39,709 nucleotides of DNA. It comes from Verrucomicrobiales bacterium. Lineage in GTDB: Bacteria > Verrucomicrobiota > Verrucomicrobiia > Limisphaerales > UBA1100. The notes beneath the pieces are model-generated. The model saw only the letters and a list, made by a program, of their open reading frames with translations, had not been told where the DNA came from and did not search any database. Made by a program: the position numbers and the translations under genes. Of this stretch, positions 14,373 to 22,954 are shown one piece after another. Location: NCBI GenBank assembly GCA_005809105.1, contig SYLI01000008.1, forward strand, positions 1 through 39,709, written 5' to 3'. Positions within the stretch are counted from its first letter, which is position 1, and every line of letters begins with the position of its first letter.

Positions 14373-16775
14373 ATGAAGAGGCTAATTGCAGGGGTTGCCG
14401 TGCTGGCAGGCGCAGGACTGGCGTGGGCGGTGGATCCGCGGCTGGGTGCCATCACCCCCAAAGGAGTCCAGGCCGGAACCGAGGTGGTGCTGACGTTTAG
14501 TGGTCAGCGTCTGGACGACGCCAAGGGGCTGATTTTCTACCGGCCCGGATTCCAGGTGGTCGCGCTGGAGGAAGTGAAGGAGAACTTCGTGCGCGCGAAG
14601 GTTCAAATCGCCGCCAACTGCCCGCTGGGAGAGCACCATGTGCGAGTGCGAACCGCCGGCGGGGTGACGGAACTTCGCACGTTTTTCGTCGGCCCCTTCC
14701 CCATCGTGGCGAAGGTGGCCCCCAAACCCGGCGAGGGCCTGCAGGTGCTGCCCATCAACTGTACCGTGATGGGCTCGGTGCCGGGCGAGTCGGTGGACCG
14801 CTATATCATCAAGGCAAAGAAAGACCAGCGCGTGTCGGCCGAGGTCGAATGCATGCGTCTGGGACAGGGTTTTTACGATCCGCACGTTGCCATCATCACT
14901 CCGAAGGGATTCGTGCTGGCGCGGTCGGATGACACGCCGCTGTTCGTTCAGGATTGTTTCGCCTCCGCCAAAATTCCCGAGGACGGTGATTACACGGTGG
15001 AGGTGCGCGAAACCAGCTATGGGCCGCTGGGGATGTACCGGCTGCATGTGGGTGCGTTCGCGCGCCCGACGGCCGTGTATCCGGCGGGCGGCCCCTCGGG
15101 CCAGGATTTGACGGTGCGGTTCATCGACAAGGCCACGGGCGACTTTCAGGAGACCTTGAAGCTCCTCGCGCCAGACTCCTGCCAGCTCACCGACGGCCGC
15201 ATGGAGCAGCCGGGCTTGAACGACTCCGGAGCCTTCGCGGCGCGCGATGGCGTCATTGCCCCATCTTGGAACCGGCTGCGGATTTCCAACTTTCCCAATG
15301 CCCTGGAGGTGGAGCCCAACGACGCCGTGGGCAACGCCACCGTGGTGGCCGGCGATTTGCCCATGGCGTTTAACGGCATCATCGAGAAGCCCGGCGACGT
15401 TGATTGGTTCACCTTCAAGGGCAAGGCCGGTCAGCAGTACGACGTGCATGTCTACGCACGGCGGCTGAGGTCGGGCTTGGACTCGGTGCTCAACATCGGC
15501 AACGCCGCCGGCGGCGGCATCACCGGCAACGACGACTCCGGCGGGCCCGACAGCTACGTGCGCTTTGGCGTGCCGGCCGATGGCAACTACACCCTTCGCA
15601 TCACCGACCATCTGGGCGCCGGCGGCCCGGACTTTGTGTACCGCGTGGAATTCCAGCCCGTGGCGCCCAGCCTCTCGGTTTACGTGCCGGATGTCTCGCT
15701 GTATGACACGCAGACGCGCAAGTCGGTCGTGGTGGCGCGTGGCAACCGGTTCCCGCTGGTTCTCAATGCGCGCCGCGGCAACTTCGGCGGCGAACTCAAA
15801 CTGGCTGCCAAAGACTTCCCCCCGGGCGTCACCCTCAGCGCCGCTCCCATGGCGGCCAACCAGAGCACGCTCACGATGGTGTTTGAGGCCGCGGCCGACG
15901 CGCCAGTGGGTGGCGGGCTGGGCAACCTGGTGGCCTCGCTGGTGCCTCCCACCAATGCACCGCCCACCACCTCCATCCTCACGGGAAGCATCTGGCAGAA
16001 CTTCGACCTCGTGCAGCGAGGCAATCAGGGCGTGGACTACCGCACCTGGGCCGACCGCATCGCCGTGGCGGTGGTGGATGAGTTGCCCTTCAAGATTCGC
16101 GTGGAGCCCATTCGCGCGCCGCTCGTGCGCAATGGGACGCTGCCCGTCAGGATCATCGCCGAGCGCACGGGCGACTTCAAGGGGGCCATCAACGTCCAGA
16201 TGCTCACCCGCCCGCCGGGCCTCAACTGTCCTTCGTCCATTGACATTCCCGCCGACCAGACCTCGGGCAGCTACAACTTCAGCGCCGAGGCCGGCGCCGA
16301 GGTGAAGCTGCATCAGATCGCGATGCTGGGATCCAGCGGCGTGAAGGGCGGCAACGCCTACGTGTCCACCCAGCTCGCGGACTTGAACATCCAGGATCAG
16401 TTTGTCACCGGCAACATGCCCATCGCCACGACGATCCAGGGCTATCCGACGCTGGTGAAATGCGAGCTCGCCCAGAAGGTGGAATTCGCCGGCAAGGCCA
16501 GGGTGGAACTCCTGGGACTGCCCGCCGGCGCCACCACGCAGCCGGTGGAGATGACCAAGGACACCAAGGAGCTCATCTTTTCCATCGTCACCACGCCCGA
16601 CGCGCGCGTGGGTCTGCACCGCACGCTGCTCTGCCAGATGACCGTGACCTTCAACGACACCCAGCTTACTCAGACGTTCGGAGAACGCGGCACGCTGCGC
16701 ATCGATCCGCCGCCGCCGCCGCCGCAACCCCGCAAGCCGGTGGACACCGGCGTTGCGCCCAAGCCCGCAGAATAG
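14373..16775 (+). CDS. Large secreted protein with pre-peptidase C-terminal (PPC) domains
   Basis: This encodes 800 residues with a signal peptide ending near residue 19 (GAGLAWA|VDP). An IPT/Ig-like region follows (about 20-110: ITPKGVQAGTEVVLTFSGQRLDD). A first PPC-like domain spans about 125-228 (VDRYIIKAKKDQRVSAEVEC, then EDGDYTVEVRE). A clear second one lies at about 309-430 (ALEVEPNDAVGNAT, GDVDWFTFKGKAGQQYDVHV, DGNYTLRITDH). Two or three further Ig-like beta regions follow, and the C-terminus is a PPPPPPQPRKP tail. No protease motif is visible. PPC domains are secreted beta-sandwiches. Proteins of this type commonly sit with DUF1549/DUF1553 genes in Planctomycetes and Verrucomicrobia, as here (30 bases upstream of one). 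I infer a binding or scaffold role. Confidence 0.87.
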   Translation: MKRLIAGVAVLAGAGLAWAVDPRLGAITPKGVQAGTEVVLTFSGQRLDDAKGLIFYRPGFQVVALEEVKENFVRAKVQIAANCPLGEHHVRVRTAGGVTELRTFFVGPFPIVAKVAPKPGEGLQVLPINCTVMGSVPGESVDRYIIKAKKDQRVSAEVECMRLGQGFYDPHVAIITPKGFVLARSDDTPLFVQDCFASAKIPEDGDYTVEVRETSYGPLGMYRLHVGAFARPTAVYPAGGPSGQDLTVRFIDKATGDFQETLKLLAPDSCQLTDGRMEQPGLNDSGAFAARDGVIAPSWNRLRISNFPNALEVEPNDAVGNATVVAGDLPMAFNGIIEKPGDVDWFTFKGKAGQQYDVHVYARRLRSGLDSVLNIGNAAGGGITGNDDSGGPDSYVRFGVPADGNYTLRITDHLGAGGPDFVYRVEFQPVAPSLSVYVPDVSLYDTQTRKSVVVARGNRFPLVLNARRGNFGGELKLAAKDFPPGVTLSAAPMAANQSTLTMVFEAAADAPVGGGLGNLVASLVPPTNAPPTTSILTGSIWQNFDLVQRGNQGVDYRTWADRIAVAVVDELPFKIRVEPIRAPLVRNGTLPVRIIAERTGDFKGAINVQMLTRPPGLNCPSSIDIPADQTSGSYNFSAEAGAEVKLHQIAMLGSSGVKGGNAYVSTQLADLNIQDQFVTGNMPIATTIQGYPTLVKCELAQKVEFAGKARVELLGLPAGATTQPVEMTKDTKELIFSIVTTPDARVGLHRTLLCQMTVTFNDTQLTQTFGERGTLRIDPPPPPPQPRKPVDTGVAPKPAE

Positions 16776-16805
16776 CCTGTAAATCCCCCGCCAAGACACC
16801 GCCGT

Positions 16806-19229
16806 ATGAAACTGCAATGGATGATCCTCTGGGCCGCCGCGCCATTATGCGCGCTGGCCGCACCGCAGACGCTGGTGGACGTGCAGGTGTACCCGCCCAA
16901 GGCGCACCTGACGACCAGCCGCGACTTTCAGGCGCTCATTGTTCAGGCCAAGTATTCGGACAGCACCACGCGAGATGTCACCCTCCAGACCAAGTTCACG
17001 CTGGCCAGCCCCGCGACGGCAAAGTTGGAGGGCAACGTCGTGCGGCCCCTGGCCGATGGCGAGACGTCCATCAAGCTGGAGTTTGAGGGGCGCGCACTCA
17101 CGGTTCCCGTGAAGGTGGAGAAGGCTGCGGTGGATCGCCCCGTCAGCTTTCTTCAGGATGTGATGCCCGTGTTCACCAAGGCCGGATGCAATGCCGGAAG
17201 CTGCCACGGCTCGACGCGCGGCAAGGATGGATTCAAGCTCTCGCTCTTTGGCTTTAATCCCCCGAGCGACTACTTCCAGCTCACCCGCGAGAACGTCGGC
17301 CGGCGCATCAATCTTGCGCTGCCCCATGATAGTTTGATCCTCGAGAAGGCCACGGGCCGCGTGACGCACACGGGCGGCAAACTCTTTGATGCAGAGAGCG
17401 GGCTCTACAAGACGATCCTGCGCTGGCTGGAGGCAGGTGCCCCCAACGATCCGGCGGACATCCCCAAGGTGGTGGATGTCGAGGTGCGACCGCTTCAGGC
17501 GGTGATGGAGGGGGCCGGCGCGCAGCAGCAGTTGGTGGTGCGCGCCATCTATTCCGACGGCACCGATCGCGATGTCACGGCCGAGACCCAGTTTATTTCC
17601 AACAACAACATGGCCGCCAAGGCGACGGGCACGGGAATGGTGACTTCAGGCGAGCGCGGCGAGGCCTTCATCCTCGCGCGGTACGACCAGTTCACCGTGG
17701 GCACGCAAATCCTCTCCATACCCAAGGACCCGACGTACGCTTTCCCCGCCGAGCCGGAGGCCAACTACATCGATGGCTTGGTGTACAACAAGCACAAGAA
17801 GATCCGCATCACGCCCAGCGGGATTTGCGATGACGGCACGTTCATACGCCGCATCCACCTCGACATCATTGGCAAGCTGCCCGATCAGGCCACGGTGGAG
17901 CAATTTGCGGCCGACAAGTCCCCCGACAAGCGTGCCCGGCTCATCGAAGAACTTCTGGCGCGGCCGGAGTTCGTGCGCATCTGGGTGATGAAATGGGCGG
18001 AGCTGCTGCAGATCCGGACCGACAACAACCAGTTCCAGTACAAGAATGCGGTGCTCTACTTTGAATGGCTGCGCGGCCAGTTTGAAGCCAACCGGCCGAT
18101 GAACGAGATCGTGCAGGAGCTGCTCGGGGCGCGCGGCGGCACCTTCTCCAACCCCGCCGGCAACTTTTACCAGATTGAGCGCGACACGCTCAAGCTCACC
18201 GAGAACGCCGTCCAGATCTTCATGGGAATGCGCATTCAGTGCGCGCAGTGCCACAACCACCCGTTCGACCGGTGGACGATGGACGACTACTACTCGTTCG
18301 CCAATTTCTTCTCGCAGGTCGGCCGCAAGGGCGGCGAAGATAACCGCGAAATCATCATCTACAACTCGGGTGGCGGCGCGGTCACTCATCCCGTGGGAAA
18401 CCGTGTCCTGCCCCCCAAGTTTCTGGGTGGGGCCGTGCCCGATGTTCAGGGCAAGGACCGCCGCGAATTGCTGGCCAAGTGGCTGGCCTCGCCGGAGAAC
18501 CCGTTCTTTGCCAGGAACCTGGCAAACATTGTCTGGGCGCATTTCCTGGGCAAGGGCATCGTCGAGCCGGTGGATGATGTGCGCATCAGCAACCCGCCAT
18601 CCAACCCCGAGCTGCTGGACGAACTGGGCAAGCGCTTTCAGCAATCCAACTACAATTTCAAGCAGCTCGTGCGGGAGATCTGCAATTCCCGCACCTATCA
18701 GCGCACGGTGCAGTCCAATCCCTCCAACATCGAGGACGGCAGCAATTTCTCGAAGGCGTCTGTGCGGCGCATGCGGGCCGAGGTGCTTCTGGATGTCATC
18801 ACGCAGGTGACGGACACAAAGAACAAATTCCCCGGACTGCCGCTGGGTTCCAGCGCGGCCGAGATCGTGGACGGTCGCACGAGCACGTTCTTCCTCACGA
18901 CCTTCGGCCGGGCGACCCGGGACACGGTCTGTTCGTGCGAGGTGGCGCTGGAGCCCAACCTCTCGCAGGCCTTGCACCTGCTCAACGGCGACATTGTCAA
19001 CGACCGGTGCGTGGAGGGCGGCGTGGTGGCCAAGTTGCTGCAAGCCAAGAAGACGCCCGAGGAGATCCTCGACACCCTCTATGTACGCTGCCTGGCGCGC
19101 AAGCCCAACGAGGGGGAGAAGGCGCGGCTTCTGGAGTTTCTCAAGGAACCCGGCCGCACCCCGCAGGAAGTGTTGAACGACGTTTTTTGGGCGGTGTTGA
19201 ATTCCAAGGAATTCATCTTCAATCACTAG
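16806..19229 (+). CDS. Secreted DUF1549/DUF1553 protein with heme-type CxxCH motifs (PSCyt2/PSD1)
   Basis: This encodes 807 residues with a signal peptide (MKLQWMILWAAAPLCALA|APQ). An Ig-like region (20-110) precedes CNAGSCH (about 128-134), a CX4CH motif that could bind heme c. A second Ig-like stretch follows. The DUF1549 region (about 318-530) begins YIDGLVYNKHKK and has FIRRIHLDIIGKLPD; it contains CAQCHNHPFDRW (about residue 478), a CxxCH motif conserved in the family. The DUF1553 region (about 550-795) has RRELLAKWLASPENPFFARN, PSNPELLDELG, REICNSRTYQRT and LFLLNGDIV-type blocks (LHLLNGDIVNDR). The family is exported and of uncertain function, and is proposed to act in oxidative or polymer-degrading systems. 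The gene sits between the PPC and PSCyt1-WD40 genes on the same strand. Confidence 0.92.
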   Translation: MKLQWMILWAAAPLCALAAPQTLVDVQVYPPKAHLTTSRDFQALIVQAKYSDSTTRDVTLQTKFTLASPATAKLEGNVVRPLADGETSIKLEFEGRALTVPVKVEKAAVDRPVSFLQDVMPVFTKAGCNAGSCHGSTRGKDGFKLSLFGFNPPSDYFQLTRENVGRRINLALPHDSLILEKATGRVTHTGGKLFDAESGLYKTILRWLEAGAPNDPADIPKVVDVEVRPLQAVMEGAGAQQQLVVRAIYSDGTDRDVTAETQFISNNNMAAKATGTGMVTSGERGEAFILARYDQFTVGTQILSIPKDPTYAFPAEPEANYIDGLVYNKHKKIRITPSGICDDGTFIRRIHLDIIGKLPDQATVEQFAADKSPDKRARLIEELLARPEFVRIWVMKWAELLQIRTDNNQFQYKNAVLYFEWLRGQFEANRPMNEIVQELLGARGGTFSNPAGNFYQIERDTLKLTENAVQIFMGMRIQCAQCHNHPFDRWTMDDYYSFANFFSQVGRKGGEDNREIIIYNSGGGAVTHPVGNRVLPPKFLGGAVPDVQGKDRRELLAKWLASPENPFFARNLANIVWAHFLGKGIVEPVDDVRISNPPSNPELLDELGKRFQQSNYNFKQLVREICNSRTYQRTVQSNPSNIEDGSNFSKASVRRMRAEVLLDVITQVTDTKNKFPGLPLGSSAAEIVDGRTSTFFLTTFGRATRDTVCSCEVALEPNLSQALHLLNGDIVNDRCVEGGVVAKLLQAKKTPEEILDTLYVRCLARKPNEGEKARLLEFLKEPGRTPQEVLNDVFWAVLNSKEFIFNH

Positions 19230-19293
19230 AAACCAGAATGCCCGGGGGACTGCGCGGGTTGGCGTGGGTGGCGCCGGAGGGAGAACCAAGTTT

Positions 19294-22200
19294 ATGAGAC
19301 CAATCGCACACTTGTGGGGGATGGCGCTGGCAGCGCTTGGAGTCATGGCGTTGCCTGCGGCCGACAAGACGACGTTTGACGACCAGGTGTTGCCCATTTT
19401 CCGCAACAAGTGTCTCAAGTGCCACAATCCGGACCGGATGAGGGCCGATCTGGATCTCTCCACATTCGATGCGGCCTTGAAGGGCAGCGGCAATGGAGCG
19501 GTGTTGGCCAGTGGCGATCCCAATGGCAGCAAGCTGCTCAAGGTGGTGACCCACGAGGAGAAGCCCACCATGCCGCCGGATGACAAGCTGCCGGCAGCCG
19601 AGATCGAGGTCATCCGCCAGTGGATTGCCGGGGGGCTGCTGCAAAATTCCGGCAGCAAAGCCATCTCGGCCAGCAAGCCCAAGGTCAACCTGGTGGTGGA
19701 TGCCAATGCCACGGGCCGCCCCGCAGGGCCGCCGCCCATGCCCGACCACGTGCTGGCACTCGATCCCTACGTGCGCACCGTCCGTACCAGCGTGGCCACG
19801 GCCATGGCGCACAACCCGTGGTCGCCGATCGTGGCCATCGGCGGCCAGCGTCAGGTGCTTCTGTTTAACACCGACACCCTGCGCGTGGCGGGCATCATCC
19901 CCTTTCCCGACGGCTATCCCAACTGCGTGCGGTTCAGCGCGAATGGGCGGCTGCTCATCATTGGGGGCGGGCGCGGCGCCAACAAAGGCATCTCCACCGT
20001 CTGGGACATCACCACCGGAGTGCAGGTGCTGACGGTCGGCGACGACCTCGACGCCGTGCTCTCCACCGACATCTCCCCCAATCAGCGGTTCATCGCCCAC
20101 GGTGGGCCCGACCGGCTGGTCCGGATTTTTTCGACGGAGACCGGCGAGCTGGTTCACAAGATCAAGAAGCACACCGACTGGATCACGTCGGTCCGCTTCA
20201 GCGTGGACAGCAAGCACGTGGCCACGGGCGACCGCGGCGGCGGCCTGCATGTGTGGGAGGTCGAGCCCGGGCAGATTGTCGGCACCCTTCCCGGCCACAC
20301 CGACCGCATCACCGGCCTGGAATGGGCCACCACCAACATCGTGGCCTCCGCCAGCATGGATTCCACGGCGCGCCTTTGGAACACCGACACGATTTCGCAG
20401 GTGGGCAACTGGGGCGCACACGGCGCCGGCGCCATGTCACTGGCGCGCGCGCCCTCGGGCCAGCTCGTCACCTCAGGCGGCAACAACCGCGCGACGCTCT
20501 GGAATCCGGGTGGTGCCCGCGTCATGGACTTTGTGTTCCCCGGTGAGATGCCCGCGCAGGCCGCCCTTTCCCACGACAGCAGGCGCGTCGTCGGAAGTGA
20601 CTGGTCGGGTCTTGTGTATGTGTGGAATGCGGCCGACGGCAAGGAAGTCGGGCGCCTGACCACCAATCCTGAGACGCAGGCTGAACAACTGGTTCTGGTG
20701 ATCAAGGCCCGGGAGGACAAGCAAGCGGCGGCCACGGCCGCACAGGCCGCCCTCAAGGCCGCCCAGGATCAGGTTGCGGCAGCGCAGGCGCGAATGGCGG
20801 CGCTCGATGCCGCCGTTGCGGCGCAGCAGAAATCCGTGGCCGATGCCAAGGCCAACATCGACAAGGCCGTCACGGGCAAACAAAAGCCCGCGCAGGACAA
20901 TGCGGCCGCCGCAACCAAGGCGCTCACCGACGGCCAAACCGCAAAAACGGCCGCTGACCAGGCCTTGACGACTGCGAACGCGGTGGTGACCACCGCGGCG
21001 CAAGCTCATCAGGTTGCGGCACAGGCCGCGGCCACCAGCGCCAAACTCGCGACGGACGCCCAGAATGACGCGGCCAAGCCCCCGGCTGAAAAACAAAAAC
21101 TCGCCGCAGACGCCGCCGCGAAGAAGGAGGCTGAAGTGGCCGCCAAAGCCGCTTGGGACAAGCTCAAGACCGATCAGCAGGTGCCTGCCCAAAACAAGGC
21201 GGCCGCCGCCGCAAAGGCGCTCGCCGACGCGCTGGCAGCCAAGACCGAAATGGACAAGCTGCTCGTGGCTGCCAACACCGAAGTGCAGGCTGCCGATGTG
21301 GTTTTCAAGGCGGCCCAAAAGAGCCTTGCAGATGCGCAGCAAGCCGCCCAGACGGGCAAGCCGGTGGCTTTGCAACAGGTGGATGCGCTCACCAAACAAA
21401 TGCCCGACTTGCAGAACAAGTCAGCAGGCGCTGCCGCTGAACTCGTGTCGGCGCAGGAGGCCGTGGTCATGACCGAGCTGGGGAAGGGCTTCAGCCAGTT
21501 TTACAACTTGCGGCGCGAGACCGAAGATCAAAAGGCCCGGGCCGATCAGTCCCAAGCCGCCAGCCAGGCCGCGCAAGCAGCCTTGCAGTCGGCGCGTTTG
21601 GCTCTCGCGACGGCGAAGGGATTGAATGTGGACGCCCTCAAGGCCCAGCGCGCCGAGGGCATCAAGAAGGCGCAGACAGAGCAGGCTACGGCCGGCCAGG
21701 ATCTTGCGGTGGTTTCCGTGGAGGTGGCCAAGGCAAACACGGCCATCGCCGAAGCCACCAAGTCGGCGTCGGATGCAGAAGCGACCCTCAAGACCGCCGC
21801 CGCCAACATGGAGAGCGCCAAGGCGTCGATGCAGAAGGCCGCTGCCGCAGCGAAGGCCGCCCGCGACAAGGCAACGGCTGAGAAGGCGGTGCAGGACAAG
21901 TTCGCGGCCGAGAAACACGCACCTGCAATGGCCGCGTTGGATGGTGCAACCAAAGCCATGATCAAGGTTGCCGCAGACAAGGCGGCGGGGGACAAAGTGT
22001 TGGCCGGCGCCACGGCTGAAGCCGCGGGAGCCGCGGTCGCATTCCAGTTTGCAGACAAGGCCGCCCAGGCTTCGGAGGCGGCTGTTGCCGCGGGAAAGGC
22101 CGAAGCGCAGGCGGTCTTGGCCGAACTAAACAAGCTGCTCAACGAAGCGAAGGCGGAGCACGCGCGCCAGGTGGCCGCAAAGGCCGACAATGCAACCTTG

Positions 22201-22920
22201 GAAACACTGGCCAACGAAACCATCAAGCCCGTCGAGGCAGCGTTGGTGAAGCTCACCGCGGGATGGGCGGCCCAGCAGGGCCTTGCGGCCAGTCAACGTG
22301 ACGCCGCGGTTGCCGCCAAGGTGTTAAACGAAAAAAAGACCGCCGGAAAAACCGCGGCGACGACCGCGGCGAACGCCGCGGCGGCAACGCTGGCCACGGC
22401 GACCGCCGCCCGGGAAGCCGCGGCAAAGTCGGCAGCCCAGATGACCGCCGAGTTGGGCGAGTTTTCAAAACGTCATCAAGCGGCTGACCAATCAGCCAAG
22501 ACAGCCGAAGCGGCGGTGCCTCCGGCCGAGGCCGAGCTTGCCCGGATGGTGGCCGCGGCCGGTGTGTCCAAATCAGCGGCAGACGCATCGAACCTGAAGC
22601 TTGCGACGGCGAAGGCGGCGATGGCCAAGGTGGTTTCCGAAAAGCAGCAGCCTGCGGAATCGCGGGTGGCCGCGGCAAAGCAGGCTCTCGCCGACGCGCA
22701 GCTTTCCCACCAGAACACCGAGGCAGATCATGCAGCGAATCTGGTGTCACTGGCCAAAGCCGAACAGGCGGGGGCGACAGTGGCCTCGGAGAAGGCCGCG
22801 CAGGCTGCCCAGCTGGCCCGTGATCTTGCGGCAATCCAAGCGCGCTTGGCCGAAGTGAAGGCAGCGTACGACAAGCTCAAGTCCGCGATCAGTGCGCCGA
22901 AGTCGGCTGCAACCAAGTGA
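19294..22920 (+). CDS. PSCyt1 cytochrome c plus WD40 repeats plus giant Ala-rich helical tail
   Basis: This encodes 1208 residues. A signal peptide (MRPIAHLWGMALAALGVMALPAA) is followed by a planctomycete cytochrome c domain: VLPIFRNKCLKCHNPDRMR, with CLKCH heme motif at about residue 40, and EEKPTMPPDD near residue 90. WD40-type blades follow (about 160-455; for example ITSVRFSVDSKHVATGDRGG, GLHVWEVEPGQ, ASASMDSTARLWNTD). From about 460 to the end, roughly 745 residues are extremely Ala/Lys/Gln/Asp-rich and nearly all helix-favouring, with quasi-repeats such as KQKPAQDNAAAATKAL (527), QVPAQNKAAAAAKAL (627) and KQQPAESRVAAAKQAL (1116). The ATG at 19294 starts the signal peptide; GGAGG at 19276-19280 is 13 bases away. 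The tail may be a long coiled coil or a periplasm-spanning rod (inference). Confidence 0.9.
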   Translation: MRPIAHLWGMALAALGVMALPAADKTTFDDQVLPIFRNKCLKCHNPDRMRADLDLSTFDAALKGSGNGAVLASGDPNGSKLLKVVTHEEKPTMPPDDKLPAAEIEVIRQWIAGGLLQNSGSKAISASKPKVNLVVDANATGRPAGPPPMPDHVLALDPYVRTVRTSVATAMAHNPWSPIVAIGGQRQVLLFNTDTLRVAGIIPFPDGYPNCVRFSANGRLLIIGGGRGANKGISTVWDITTGVQVLTVGDDLDAVLSTDISPNQRFIAHGGPDRLVRIFSTETGELVHKIKKHTDWITSVRFSVDSKHVATGDRGGGLHVWEVEPGQIVGTLPGHTDRITGLEWATTNIVASASMDSTARLWNTDTISQVGNWGAHGAGAMSLARAPSGQLVTSGGNNRATLWNPGGARVMDFVFPGEMPAQAALSHDSRRVVGSDWSGLVYVWNAADGKEVGRLTTNPETQAEQLVLVIKAREDKQAAATAAQAALKAAQDQVAAAQARMAALDAAVAAQQKSVADAKANIDKAVTGKQKPAQDNAAAATKALTDGQTAKTAADQALTTANAVVTTAAQAHQVAAQAAATSAKLATDAQNDAAKPPAEKQKLAADAAAKKEAEVAAKAAWDKLKTDQQVPAQNKAAAAAKALADALAAKTEMDKLLVAANTEVQAADVVFKAAQKSLADAQQAAQTGKPVALQQVDALTKQMPDLQNKSAGAAAELVSAQEAVVMTELGKGFSQFYNLRRETEDQKARADQSQAASQAAQAALQSARLALATAKGLNVDALKAQRAEGIKKAQTEQATAGQDLAVVSVEVAKANTAIAEATKSASDAEATLKTAAANMESAKASMQKAAAAAKAARDKATAEKAVQDKFAAEKHAPAMAALDGATKAMIKVAADKAAGDKVLAGATAEAAGAAVAFQFADKAAQASEAAVAAGKAEAQAVLAELNKLLNEAKAEHARQVAAKADNATLETLANETIKPVEAALVKLTAGWAAQQGLAASQRDAAVAAKVLNEKKTAGKTAATTAANAAAATLATATAAREAAAKSAAQMTAELGEFSKRHQAADQSAKTAEAAVPPAEAELARMVAAAGVSKSAADASNLKLATAKAAMAKVVSEKQQPAESRVAAAKQALADAQLSHQNTEADHAANLVSLAKAEQAGATVASEKAAQAAQLARDLAAIQARLAEVKAAYDKLKSAISAPKSAATK

Positions 22921-22938
22921 TTGGATCCTGAAGGAAAG

Positions 22939-22952
22939 GGGGAGTCTTCCCC
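22939..22952. terminator. Weak hairpin between convergent genes
   Basis: A 5-bp stem GGGGA/TCCCC with 4-base loop lies in the 34-base gap between the convergent PSCyt1-WD40 gene and lysA. No T-tract follows in either direction, so termination is only a guess. Confidence 0.2.
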
Positions 22953-22954
22953 GC

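Noticed and set aside
12323-14461. A 712-codon minus-strand open frame across the DUF1501 gene
   Set aside because: Composition shadow of a GC-rich gene on the other strand; the DUF1501 reading shows clear family motifs and a Tat signal, this one shows none.
14382-16817. An 811-codon minus-strand open frame across the PPC gene
   Set aside because: It mirrors the PPC gene exactly, is rich in His and Arg, and lacks any recognisable domain.
17646-19739. A 697-codon minus-strand open frame across the DUF1549/DUF1553 gene
   Set aside because: Antisense to a well-supported family member; no motif, and no promoter or ribosome site.
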